Part shown: positions 1 to 10,550 of the stretch, piece after piece
How the letters are laid out: each line of letters begins with the position of its first letter
Position numbering within the stretch: position 1 is the stretch's first letter
NCBI GenBank assembly: GCA_026184415.1
Contig: CM047942.1
Coordinates: 4,092,001-4,156,000 of the forward strand
Source: Trichothecium roseum
Lineage: Eukaryota > Ascomycota > Sordariomycetes > Hypocreales
DNA length: 64,000 bases
Direction: 5' to 3'
Translations under genes and position numbers: made by a program
Notes under the pieces: generated by a model
Database searches by the model: none
What the model was told of the DNA's origin: nothing
What the model saw: only the letters and a program-made list of their open reading frames with translations

Positions 1-3000
1 TGCGTTGGCTGGTACGACGTGCTGCCTTGCAGCCTGCAGCTCCTCGCCAGGAGGGTCGCCGGCGTAGACTCGGGGATGCGGTCGTTTGTCGGGAGGGAGG
101 GGTCGAGGGCGAACAAGGGAGAATGAGGGCGCTGGACGTCCTGCCGAGCTAGCTACTACTACTACTACTACTATCTATAACGAATGCTAGTAATGTATAA
201 TTACGCCATCAAGGGGGAATCGCCAACACGTAAACAATGTGCATTGGTCCCTGTGAAAGAGAGTGGTGATTCTGGGCGTTGTCTATAATCCGAACGGAAA
301 GGCGTTTTCATGTCTGTCCCTGACTCGGGCCCTGCGTTTAAAAGGAACGCGCTGCGCGTTATATATCAGAGTATGCGATATTCCCATTAGGGGGCGCGAG
401 CTCGGGGATCGTTGCCGGAAACGTGTAGATAGACGAGTTACGAGTCATGATGTGTAGATGGTGTCTCAGTAATTACATCGATATCATATTCTGCGACATG
501 TCAGGTCCTGTATACTATGTAGGGCATGGAGGGTTCTAAACGTCTCGACCCCAGCAAACCCCCTCCCCTATCATGCAATGCTTGTTGTCTCTTTGTGGTG
601 TGTGGTGGTGACTGACACCTACACATCGTCTTCGCTCGGCCATGGACTAGTTATGAGATCTGTCCATGCTTGCGTCCCTGTTACGAAAAGGGACTTGTAA
701 TTAGATTTCATCATACGCTCTAGAAGACTTGACGACAGAGATTCATTATTAGGGAAGTGGGGTTAACCAGCGTGTGGGGGTGGCAATGGATAGATGGATG
801 GGTGAATCGAGGGGCAGAGGAGCGGGGAGGGGAGGAGGGAACTTGCCGATAACCTCAAGGGGCTTTGACGCTGTGATGAGATACTAGGACATGTTGCGTA
901 CCTAGTAGTAGCAGCAGGTGGAAACAGGTGGATGTGATGACTGTAGCTTGAGAAGGATGGAGAGATATACCTATTGCTACTACAGCACTACGTACGTTGG
1001 CAACGAAATTTCAGTAACTAGTTGCCAGGGTCTATCCAGCGCCTTGGGAAGAGGTTCGTGTAAACAAGCGGCAATTTCGTCTCAGTTCCAGGCATGCCAA
1101 GGCCCTTCCTTGCTTTCTTCTATGGTAATGTATTCCGTATGTGGCACTCCGTAGTATTGATGAGAGTCGCCTCTCCATTGCACTGCCTGTGCACTCCGCA
1201 CGGTACCATACTACTAAACTAATTTAGCAGTGGTTATTTAGAGATATGATGGAGTACAATGTTGAGCTGAGAAGAAGCTTTCTCAACCTTGACATCACCG
1301 CATGTGTACTATGTATGTATGTATGCATCCCGGGGAGCCAACTAACTCACCCGCACCGATTTGCTTCTCCCTCGATCGATTCCACGGAAACCATTCGTTA
1401 ACCCATATCGCAAGACGTTACTTTGGCTCAGGCGCTCCGTAGTTTGCGGGAAAGCACGTAGTTTATTAGTGGGAACACGACTCGGGTGCGTGCGTGCGTG
1501 TGCTCCATACTGCCGAGAAAAAGGGTCCTGATTTTTTTTTGTCTCTTCTTATTTCCTTTCTTTTCCCTTTACGTGCTTCGGTCAAGGACGCTCTGACGGC
1601 TCGCCACGGAGGGGAGTGGAGGGAGTGGAGGGGAAGGGAAGGGAGAGGGGGGGAGGGGCTTGTCATGGCTCGCACGCCAAAAACTTTTGCCTCGGGGGAC
1701 ACTAGCATCGATTCTGGAAGTTTTTTCTTTCTTTCTCTAGTGCGGGAAACCCAGCACATCCTCTCTGTCGGTGCAACAAGCGACGGGAACTTCCTTTCCC
1801 ACTGGGTCGGGCCACCAACAAGCGGGCGGCGGCGGCGACGGAGGAGGAAGAGGAGAAGGAGGGGTGTTATCGGACATTGTTTGTACGGGCATGCGTGTCG
1901 ATATTCCCCTTCGATTCGAGCAACAAAAAGGGAAACATAATACCTCTACATAATCAATGCGCGACCAACCAGCTTCCCGGTCAGGTGCTTTTTTGTGTCT
2001 TTTCGATCCTTTGCGCCCGCCCGGTCAACAAGGGGGGGAATGGGGAGAAGACGAAAAGCCGGATTGCGGATTGTGCAGCTCTGCGGGCGCTCGCGTGCCG
2101 CACGAGCGCCCGTTTTTCATTGTTTTCAGGCCGTTTTCATCACATTTCTTGCTTTAAGAAGGATCTTTGAGCGGGGGGGTTTGCGACCGCCGAGAGATGG
2201 TGATAGGATCAGTTGCTTTTCTTCCAAGACGAAAACCCAATGATTCGAACGCTTTTCTTGGGTCGCTCACCCTTTCATCACTACCAACCACACCCCCCTC
2301 CCCTCTTCGCGGAGAGATGTCCGGCGAGAACAAGAAGAGTCAGGTGTTTTTTTCTTTTCTTTTTCCAATGGTTGCTGGCCGCCCGCAAGATGGGACCTTG
2401 GGTAAAGAACCCTGGAGCCATGCATCGGCCTAGAGTTTTGCGTTTTGCCCTTTTCCTTCTTTTTTCGGGGGTTTTTAATGGCGGAGATGGATGGATGTGC
2501 TACCTACGGAGTACTCATCAGTAGATGATGTAGTAGGTGGCTTGCGTGACAGCGCGGCGGACCAAACATGCACATTGAGGTTACGAGCGGGCAGCGATGT
2601 GACGCCGCTACTACTCGCTAATGTAATGCTAAGTTTTTTCTTCCCTTTTGTCTTTTCCATCCTTGGGCAAGTTCCAAGGTTGCTTCTGTCTCGCTTCGCT
2701 TCAGCTCTGTTGCTTGAATTTCCCAAGACACACACCGGTGATGATGTAGAGAAGGTGCTGCTACCTTAGTAGCTATGGTACTTAGGCACTGTAATCGGTA
2801 GTAAGCTTTTTAGTCTGTGGAACATGGCCTGACGGCGGTGTCTCCTCCCCCAACTTTTCTAGATGCAGCTGTCGAGTCCTTATCAGTGACCCACCCATCA
2901 GCTCGTCTCCGCCAATCACAGCGCGCTCAGGGATCTGAGCGACCCAAATGACCCAATAGGTAACCCCTAAAGCGAGACCTAATCACCTAAGGTAGGCGGA

Positions 3001-3610
3001 GGTAGGTATACGCAGCGACCTTGGTAGTAGTAGTAGCACTCCGTACTCCGTACCTTTAGAGACCTACTAGCAGTACTCCGTAGAGACCTTGATACCCCGA
3101 ACTAAGCAAATCCGCAAATTCATCAGAGCAAAGCGGACACCAGCCCGTGCCGCCGCGAACTCTTCCTCTCTCGAACACCCCTAGATAAACACCCCCCCCC
3201 CCCCAAATCAATCTTTCTTCATTAACCCCCTTCCCCAGCTCAAATACCCCATGTCGCGAGCCATGACATATCTGGGGTACCAGTACGACGCAGCTCTGTC
3301 CATTTCCCTCCTTGACCTGACTCTTGTCGTTCCAATATCTACGCGTCTCTCATCGATGCTCGTCCCTCGAGAGACGCTTTGCCATCACAACACACATAAT
3401 TGCGATATCGGTATCGCCTCGATTTATAGCACCGCCTTTCCTGACCTGGCTTGAGCCCCGGATTGCAGCCCATCCGAAGCTGGCATGCCCCAGCAGCACC
3501 TTATCACACCTTATCGCATCACTCTCCAACTCAACGCCTGCCCTGGTATAGAGGGCCAATAAGATGCCCCTAATCACCAACTGGTCTTGAGTTGTGTCTG
3601 GTATTTCATC
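1..3610. other. Intergenic region without a supported gene
   Basis: No reading frame here has a recognisable domain or splice-consistent continuation. The stretch holds a CTA trinucleotide run near 155-177, a G-rich purine tract at about 1608-1662, several copies of a TACTCCGTA-like motif (about 1145, 2506, 3038-3054, 3074) and a 13-nt C run at 3192-3204. The C run and the pyrimidine-rich stretch after it probably belong to the promoter or 5' leader of the kinase-like gene starting at 3611. The open frames at 1494-1940 and 1877-2243 are low-complexity and look like chance. Confidence 0.6.
3192..3204. repeat. Poly-C run (13 nt)
   Basis: Uninterrupted run of C, about 400 bp upstream of the pseudokinase start codon. 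Prone to length change. Confidence 0.9.
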
Positions 3611-5410
3611 ATGACCAATTGGTGGCTAAAGTCACGGGTTGACGCCACCGTCACCCGTCAGTTCGTCACTAACCATCTTTCCGCGGAGGATGCCCCCAAG
3701 CTGGACCATCAGATATACCCCTTTCAGGGTGCTGCTTCGCCAAGGAGATGTTATTGGGAGTGTATCGAAACTCGGGCTAAACGACTCTTTCTCATTCTTT
3801 TCGATATCGGTGCCACCAATCAGGTTTTCCGTCTTCTCGACGAGGGTTGGGACGATGGCCAGTTGCCCTTGAGCACAGAGGCCATTGCGCGCCTGCGATT
3901 GGTACATCCCAAAGACAATCATATTGAGCGCAAGTTTGAAGTGCAACAGCGCCAGTATGCCATCAAACTCATAGAGCGAGGGGAACACCACAATTATGAC
4001 GACTCAGATATTGTGCCCGTTGAATCTGCCGATCGCTCTACCCATCTCCCTACGAGAAGCCACCTCGTAGAGAAGGTCAAGCTACCCAACGCCCCGGGCC
4101 AAGTCTTCAATCGTCGCAAGTATCCTCTAGGGAATCTGCCCGGCCTTGTGCCGGTGCAGGAGTTCCTTGAACTGGTGGTCGCCGTCAGCTTGGTTGACAA
4201 CGAACATATAGTCTCTTACTGGGGCTCATATACGCACCAGGGCTTCGGCTACATTCTCTTAACCCCAGTCAGCGACTTCAACCTCAAGTCATTTCTATCC
4301 AATGCACCTTCGTCATTCAAGAGCCTACCAAAGAAGGAGAGAAGGGAGACTGTCATCAACTGGATTCTATGTCTTGTCGACACAGTCTGCTTTCTTCACA
4401 GCCAAGACCGAGCGCACTTTCACATCAAGCCGTCGGCGATTCTCTTTACGCATCGGAATCATCTTGTCCTTGCGGACCCTACGGGACTCACTCCAGAGGT
4501 GTCGAATGCGCACGAGAAAACGACGTTTGACCGCGAGTGGTATGACTATGCTGCGCCCGAGCAGGGTATTCAACGTCACGGCATTGGCAACCCGCTAACA
4601 ACAAAAGCTATTGTTGCTTCCTTGTCGGTTTCTCCTGATCAAGTGGCACCGAATTGCGACCCGGCAACGGCATCACATGCCATGTATATACAACAGAGTA
4701 ACCAGCAAGGCGACATATTTTCTCTGGGGTGTATCATATTGGAGTTGCTCAGTTTCTTAGTGAAGCGGTCGTCGAGCAAATTCGCTAATTACCGATCCAT
4801 CAAACACAAAACTGGCGGACGTGGTGGTGCAGTTCTGGATACCTCGTTTCATCGTCACCTCGGTCAGGTGGAAAATTGGATGTCCGAATTAGCCAAGGAG
4901 GCTTCCAAGAAGATATCGGCTACCGACGGCGGCAATGTCTTTCGGGGGTTTGCCCCGATGCTCCATGTGGTGGCCGAAATGTTAGCCACACATCCGTGGG
5001 AGCGTCCCTTTGCCTATGAGGTCCAGGAACGGATATACTCCATTGTGGTTGGCCACTGTGGCGTTGAAGACCCTCACTGTGCTCACCATTCTACCTCGGA
5101 CTTGTCGAACCAACTTGAACAGACACATATTCAAGGGGTTTCGCCTCACGCGCAGTTCACATTTAATCGTCCGCAGATGCAGGACATGCCGCCACAGGAT
5201 ATGAATTTGCCGCCTTTGTTGCACCAGAGGACAAACAGCAGCAGTGGAGTCTCCCAGTTCAGTCGCGACAGTAGTATAACAACGGGTAGCAGCGAACATT
5301 CGGCGGAGATAACACACCCAGGTGCTAGGTTTATACCTGGCCTAGCCGAGTTTCGACGCCAACCTCCCGATGGCCAACGGACCTTGTATGCCGCGGCCCC
5401 TTCTGGGTAA
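3611..5410 (+). CDS. Protein kinase-like protein, probable pseudokinase
   Basis: Single-exon gene of 599 aa from the first ATG at 3611; an upstream in-frame TTG at 3587 is not a credible fungal start. The middle part has the layout of a protein kinase C-lobe: HFHIKPSAILF at about 269-279 stands where HRDxKPxNIL should be, LADPTG near 287-292 where DFG should be, an intact APE (YAAPEQ, 315-317), and DIFSLGCIILEL, the helix-F region. The catalytic-loop Asp is His, the metal-binding Asn is Ala, and no glycine loop is visible, so phosphotransfer looks unlikely. The tail from about 500 is Gln/Ser/Pro-rich. It resembles a fungal family of kinase-like proteins whose N-terminus reads FDIGxxxQxF-LLDEGWDD; their role is not known to me. 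A scaffold or signalling-adaptor role is possible but inferred. Confidence 0.8.
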   Translation: MTNWWLKSRVDATVTRQFVTNHLSAEDAPKLDHQIYPFQGAASPRRCYWECIETRAKRLFLILFDIGATNQVFRLLDEGWDDGQLPLSTEAIARLRLVHPKDNHIERKFEVQQRQYAIKLIERGEHHNYDDSDIVPVESADRSTHLPTRSHLVEKVKLPNAPGQVFNRRKYPLGNLPGLVPVQEFLELVVAVSLVDNEHIVSYWGSYTHQGFGYILLTPVSDFNLKSFLSNAPSSFKSLPKKERRETVINWILCLVDTVCFLHSQDRAHFHIKPSAILFTHRNHLVLADPTGLTPEVSNAHEKTTFDREWYDYAAPEQGIQRHGIGNPLTTKAIVASLSVSPDQVAPNCDPATASHAMYIQQSNQQGDIFSLGCIILELLSFLVKRSSSKFANYRSIKHKTGGRGGAVLDTSFHRHLGQVENWMSELAKEASKKISATDGGNVFRGFAPMLHVVAEMLATHPWERPFAYEVQERIYSIVVGHCGVEDPHCAHHSTSDLSNQLEQTHIQGVSPHAQFTFNRPQMQDMPPQDMNLPPLLHQRTNSSSGVSQFSRDSSITTGSSEHSAEITHPGARFIPGLAEFRRQPPDGQRTLYAAAPSG

Positions 5411-6596
5411 GGGTGACTGCAGTGTCGTATTTTCAAGAGCTGTGCTTCAATGTACGGCGTCTTTGTACAAGGCGCGGATGTTGCCGCTGCAAGTACGTTT
5501 GCCGCCCTCGGAGCCGCCACGAATAATTTCTGTACTTATATGACTCGACTAAGATTGGGATACTGGCGTTGTTGGACAATTTCTGGGTTTACTTATCTCC
5601 TGTATAGCGGACAGGTGGGTTAAGTAACGGGCGTAAAGGGATAAAAGTACAACGAGAGACTATACTGTATTCATTGTTTGAAATAAACAGAACCCGCTGC
5701 CGGGGTATTGCACCCTATTTACGATATATGCCAAGACTGAGTAATTTGAATGGGTACCACATACCGTTTTCACTTGAGTAACCTGCATGTTGTTCAACAA
5801 ATAACTTGCAGTCCCCCGTTGAAGTGCGACATGAGTGCCTCGTGATGGTTCCAACACATGGATCGCAGTCTTATCGGTAGCACCATGAGAATTAACAATA
5901 GCTCCTTGCGGAAGGCAAACAGGCGGAATTGGGACTTGGTACCACGTCCGCATCTTTACTCGATGCAGATTGGAAACACCCGTGGACCATAGACAACGCA
6001 CTGTACCTGCGTCAATTATGCACTATCAAGGTACGGAAGGAGTCACACTCGCCGTGGCAAACATAACGAGGGGAAACATGGAGGTTTGGGAGGCAGCACC
6101 TTGGAAGCAGCGAGGGAAACTTCTTGCTGTGGAAAAGATGGACGTCTCCTCCAACAGCCAGCGGCAGCCAGCAGCTGTAAGCACCTGCTCACTTCGCGTC
6201 GTACCTGGACTCATGTCCTCCATGGCTTCTCTCCACCGCTTTTATTCCGCACTCTTTCTTTGTCCTTTTCCCTTTTTCTTTTCCTTCTTCTTCTTCTTCT
6301 CCTCACACTTTTGGTTCCCTTTCTTCACCTCCTCTTCATCCCGACCGACCGGTTGTTTTGGACCTTTCTCTCGTTTGGAACTCATATTGAGCCGATTTGG
6401 CTGCTCTCCTTGGTCGTGTGAATCACATAGCTCTCTCTTTTCTTCTTTCTTTTTTGGCTCGTTCTTTGGCCATCATACTTTGCTACTTACCAAGTTTCCT
6501 TGGAAGGATTCGGGTTTTGATTTCGTTTGTGACGATTCAGCTTTGTGAGACACTCGACGCTGGCCAGCGACCAAGGATCGATTGAAATTCTTTAAC
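5411..6596. other. Intergenic: kinase 3' side and GH72 promoter
   Basis: No gene is supported. From about 6240 to 6530 the plus strand is strongly pyrimidine-rich (long TTC/CTT runs), as is common just upstream of well-expressed fungal genes, so I take it as the promoter and 5' leader of the GH72 gene at 6597. The open frames at 5970-6548 translate this CT-rich tract and are not credible. Confidence 0.6.
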
Positions 6597-8168
6597 ATGG
6601 GCTACTCTTCCCTTGCAGTGGCCCTCATTGGGCTCTCCACGACCATTTCTGCTATTGATCCCATCGAGGTAGTGGGCAGCAAGTTCTTCAACAAGGATGG
6701 CACGCAGTTCTTCCTGAAAGGTAACCACCACCCCTTTTGTCATTTGGAGCTAGGAGGTAACTGATGATCTGCTCCTTAGGTGTTTCGTATCAGCTCCTCC
6801 CGGATGACCCCCTTATCGACACCGAGCAGTGCAAGCGGGATGTTGAACTGATGAAGGACCTTGGAGCGAATGCTATCAGGGTCTATCACGTAGACGAAAG
6901 TGCAGACCACGATGGCTGCATGAAGACCTTCGCAGACGCTGGCATCTACGCCCTTATTGACATGGACACCTTCGACACCTACATCACTCCAGTAAGTAGA
7001 GTACTTTATACTCTTGTGCACATGGTTAACAATGCCGTAGGGTCAGCGACGCTGGAGTCAGAGGCAGTACGAGAGGTTTTGCAAGGTCATGGATGCCTTT
7101 GCCAGTTATGACAATACACTTGCCTTCTTTGTAGGCAACGAGAATGTGTACCAGAAAGAAGAGTCCTTTGGTGCGCCATTCCTGAAGGCTGCAGCTCGCG
7201 ACTTGAAGGCATATCGCAAGGAGAAGGGCTACCGCAATATTCCGGTAGGATATTCAGCGGCTGATATCAAAGAGCTCAGACCCATGCTCCAAGACTATCT
7301 TACCTGCGGCGGTAACTCTTCTGAGATTATTGACTTTTTCGGCATCAACTCTTATTCTTGGTGCGATCCTAGCACATACGAACACTCGACCTACAACCAA
7401 CTCGAGGAATTCGCAAAGGACTTTCCGGTCCCCATCTTCTTTACCGAGACGGGATGCATTATCCCTGGGCCGCGTGTCTGGGAGGATCAAGATGCCATCT
7501 TTGGCGAAGAGATGGTCAACGACTGGAGTGGCGCCATCATCTATGAATGGATCCAAGAACAAAATAACTACGGCCTAATTTCCTACGGCGACCCAGTCAA
7601 TGATCCCACTCAGGATGATGGTACTGTCTACGACGACTGGATCCGAAAAGGTACTCCGACTCCTCGTCAGCCGGATTTTGGGAACCTCAAGACCAAATGG
7701 GCCTCCATCAAGCCAACTGGCGTAAAAAAAGCTGATTATAGCCCCGACCATGTCTCCACTCGGCCATGCCCCAGCTCAACTCAAGGCGGTTGGTGGGAGG
7801 TTGACGGAAACGTTGTCCTACCCAAGATTGATGAAGAAATCGAAGGTGGCTTCGAGAAGAGCGTCGTTGACGGAAAGGCGACGGATACTACCACTGGTAT
7901 TGGAACAGATGCTACCACGCATGCTACCACGCATGCTACCGCGGACGCTACTACGGACGCTGCCACTTCCTCGCCTACTGCCATTATCACGGACGATTCC
8001 AAGGCCACCGGCTCGGTGACTGCAAGCGAGGACCCTTCTTCCTCTTTGTCCGCCGAGCCTACTGAGACAGACGACGGTGCTCAAAGCGTTGCTCCAAATC
8101 TATCTGCATCCACCTTGGCAATACTTCTCAGCTGTGCTATTGCTGTGAGCCTCGTAAAGGGTCTTTGA
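6597..8168 (+). CDS. GH72 beta-1,3-glucanosyltransferase, GPI-anchored
   Basis: Three exons, 6597-6720, 6780-6991 and 7041-8168, give 487 aa; both introns are GT-AG and the frame closes. The ATG at 6597 begins a signal peptide of about 19 residues; the in-frame TTG at 6582 is rejected. The fold matches Gas/Gel/Epd enzymes, which cleave and re-join beta-1,3-glucan chains at the outer plasma membrane and wall. The presumed acid/base Glu lies in FVGNENVY (Glu146) and the nucleophile in FFTETGC (Glu248), about 100 residues apart as usual in GH72. The usual contexts are GNEV and SEYGC, so both are slightly divergent. There is no C-terminal X8/CBM43 module. A Thr/Ser/Asp-rich stalk with 12-bp tandem repeats (about 7905-7975) is followed by a hydrophobic GPI signal (residues ~465-487). 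Gel1/Gas1-type paralogue; exact orthology unclear. Confidence 0.93.
7905..7975 (+). repeat. 12-bp tandem repeats in the GH72 stalk
   Basis: Imperfect in-frame repeats of the form GCTACCACGCAT, coding for Ala-Thr-Thr-His, Ala-Thr-Ala-Asp and related units in the Ser/Thr-rich stalk before the GPI signal. They probably vary in number between strains and set the distance of the enzyme from the membrane (inference). Confidence 0.75.
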
Positions 8169-8459
8169 TATGGACACACTAATGGGCTTTATTCATATCC
8201 CCATATTTCTCGTTTTATCGCGATGCCCTGCGATCTTTGTTGGGCCTTTGTTTTCTCGTTTACTGATTTTTACGGAATTATGAAGAGGGCAACGCATGAT
8301 AAGATATTACACATTGTAAATTACATGATGCTACGCAGTCGGGGACAATGGTTGCAGGATTGATATTGATTGTTCTACTTAGGCCACAGAGATAGTGCAT
8401 TGGTAGCACGACCATGATATCGAGCTCCAAGTTTATCTAATTAGGTTGTGCAGTCTTTT

Positions 8460-8977
8460 TCAGAACCTTGACCAGTGAAATAAAATAGACATGAGAACTG
8501 AAAATCCTAGGGTCAGAGATACAGGCTGCATGCTTGATGCGGTTTCTTTAAAGACAAATTTCTGAGCCACTTCACCCATCTTAACCTCAGTCTGGGTTAC
8601 GAGGGCCGCAGTGATTGTACCTGTAGCAGTTTCCATGATACTCTCCAAGACGTCCCAGCCGCCTAGTCGCGTGGCGGCGTTCAACGTGCGTAGACACCCG
8701 TCGAGAGAGCATTCTGTATCCTCAGGGCAACACCCGCCACCATAAACTTCGTCACAGTGTGTGGCGTTGAAAGGACACGAAGGGGGCTGTAAAAGCGTGG
8801 CCACACAGATCGCTCCGTGAGGACAGCATGAGATTTTACTCAGAGAAAATGAGCTGCTGACACACGTGGTGTTGGCAGGGCAGCACATTAGCTGCTCAAA
8901 GATCAGATCCAGGGTCCCAAAAGTTTGAATCACAAACTAACCTGATCCAAGAGGGTGGAGCAGTTCGATACAGACAT
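8460..8977 (-). CDS. Cys-rich GPI-type surface protein, 5' end uncertain
   Basis: Exon 8460-8891 joins an upstream exon at 8942 through a 50-nt GT-AG intron (8892-8941). From the ATG at 8977 this gives 155 aa. The ectodomain has paired cysteines in several CCP units (MCCPANTTC, SCCPHGAIC, CCPEDTECSLDGC), typical of fungal secreted or GPI-anchored Cys-rich proteins. The last ~22 residues form a hydrophobic tail like a GPI or membrane signal. From 8977 there is no signal peptide, which does not fit. The same frame stays open upstream to 9104, where a TAG at 9101-9103 separates it from a hydrophobic signal-anchor segment (see next feature). The gene may be disrupted, or the true first exon may be spliced differently. 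It converges on the GH72 gene, 291 bp between stops. Function unknown. Confidence 0.55.
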
Positions 8978-9100
8978 GTTACAAGCCGCTATGCTCTCGT
9001 AATCCCCGCTGTTTCCCGGGGTACCGGTCAGACGGCGGTGCTGGAGGTATGCCTGGCGGAGCCGTTCATCATCCACGTCGTCCGCGGCCTGCGAGCCGGT

Positions 9101-9214
9101 CTAGGACAGCGTAGTGTGGGCGTGGGCGATGAAGACGACCGCCAGGACGCAGATTGCCAGGAGGGAGACGCAGAGGACGGCCATGCTGATGTTGCGGACG
9201 GTCTTGGGGTACAT
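9101..9214 (-). CDS. 37-aa hydrophobic ORF, likely signal-anchor exon of the Cys-rich gene
   Basis: The ATG at 9214 opens a 37-codon frame ending at TAG 9101-9103. It has a basic start (MYPKTVRN) and about 20 hydrophobic residues (MAVLCVSLLAICVLAVVFIA), a textbook signal-anchor or signal peptide. After the TAG the same frame continues without another stop through an acidic linker into the Cys-rich exon at 8942-8977 and beyond. Read as one unit it would be a type II or GPI membrane protein. I cannot find a GT-AG intron of usual size that removes the stop. Pseudogenisation, sequencing error, readthrough or a separate micropeptide are all possible. Confidence 0.4.
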   Translation of the reverse strand: MYPKTVRNISMAVLCVSLLAICVLAVVFIAHAHTTLS

Positions 9215-10550
9215 GTGGGAGGCGGCTCCCCAGGGCGTCCGCGTATGGGACGGGCATTGATTCTGTTGGACCACCGTGGATGAGTGTTGCCGTTGTTTTT
9301 TATCTTCTTGGGGAATTTGGGAAGGGTACTTGATTATATTGAAGGGGCGGTCGGTATGAGCTGATGTGTAGGATGTTTTATATTAGGGGAGTATTGTTGA
9401 TTCTTCTAGGAGCGTGATAAGGGTGTATGCTTCAGCTATGGGATTCGAATCATTGGTTTGCGAGATTCCGATCTCAAAATACTACTACTACTATAGTACT
9501 ACTACTGATGGTAGTCCTCACCGGAAGATATATCGAGCTCAGTCTTCTTGCCTTGTGAAATGTCCATGTCACGGTGATGTCACCTCGTTGATATCAAAGG
9601 CAAGTAATCGATAGTGGGCTCTTTCCTCCTTTATCAAAAGAGTGAATAAATACAGAGGAAGAAGGCGATACCAGGCAGATTGTGTTTTCACTTCTGACAT
9701 CTCCCTACAAAAATTTGAAATTTTGTCTACTACAATCTTTAATTGGCTCTACAATTGGCTCTGCAAACGGTTGTACAACGGTTGGATCTTCTGCTACTCA
9801 GAAGAGGAGGATAACCCAGAGAGAGGAAAATTCTTTCTGGCCCGTATTTGGCCCAAGTGTTGCTTTTCCCACGAGGGGTGGCTAGTGGAGTTGAGGCACT
9901 TACACCAGGAGGCTCTACCAGATGGAGGAAGTCCTGCTTTGGTTGAGCAAATCAGAGTTCGAGTAAATAAAAACTTGACCAGAGGAAACGCCACAAGGAG
10001 TTACTGGGAAGCGCCAATGTAAGTTAATGCTGCTGTTTCTGTTGAAAGATCTGTTCATGCATCTGATCTGTCCAGGTTGAAAAAAAAAAAAAAAGAGTTA
10101 AATTTTTTTTATTTCCCCTCTCTTCTACTGACCCCTCCTACCTACTTCATCCGAACCCCCCTCTTCCTTTGAAACATTGCGTTCACAAGCTTTCTGTTGT
10201 GATCCTTAAACCCCCCATCTGTTTCTACAGTTCTCACCAATCCGAAAGGGGGTTTTTTTTTCCTACGTCGAAAAAAAAAAGATATCACCAAGGACAACTT
10301 TTATTGTTTGAAGAAGGAAAATAACGGAATTGGCCAACCCGATTGGTATTCCAGAAAGTGTATTGTTTCTTGCTGATATCAAGAAACTGGTTTTTTTTTT
10401 TTTGGGATGCAACCATTCACCCCTGCATTCGGAATATTATTATAAAAACGGCTTTTTTGAAATTTGGGGCCGACATAAAATTTCGTGTGGCTATTGTGTA
10501 TCTGCACCAACGGAGACGGTCGGGGCAGGATATAAGGGCAGCGGGTCATC
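9215..10550. other. Intergenic; possible decayed repeat
   Basis: No gene is supported. Around 9740-9787 there are two back-to-back pairs of near-identical short units (AATTGGCTCT twice, AACGGTTG twice). A-, T- and C-rich runs occupy about 10080-10410 and probably form the promoter and leader of the Tbf1-type gene at 10551. The open frame at 9642-10022 has a GTG start and no recognisable domain. Confidence 0.5.

Noticed and set aside
1494..1940. 148-codon frame in the left intergenic region
   Set aside because: Built from homopolymer- and GGA-rich sequence, Arg-run at the end, no domain and no splice partners.
6582..6596. TTG start for the GH72 gene
   Set aside because: In-frame TTG is not a credible fungal initiator; the ATG at 6597 begins an obvious signal peptide.
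9642..10022. 126-codon frame in the Tbf1 upstream spacer
   Set aside because: GTG start, no domain, not conserved in style; kept only as a possible repeat relic.
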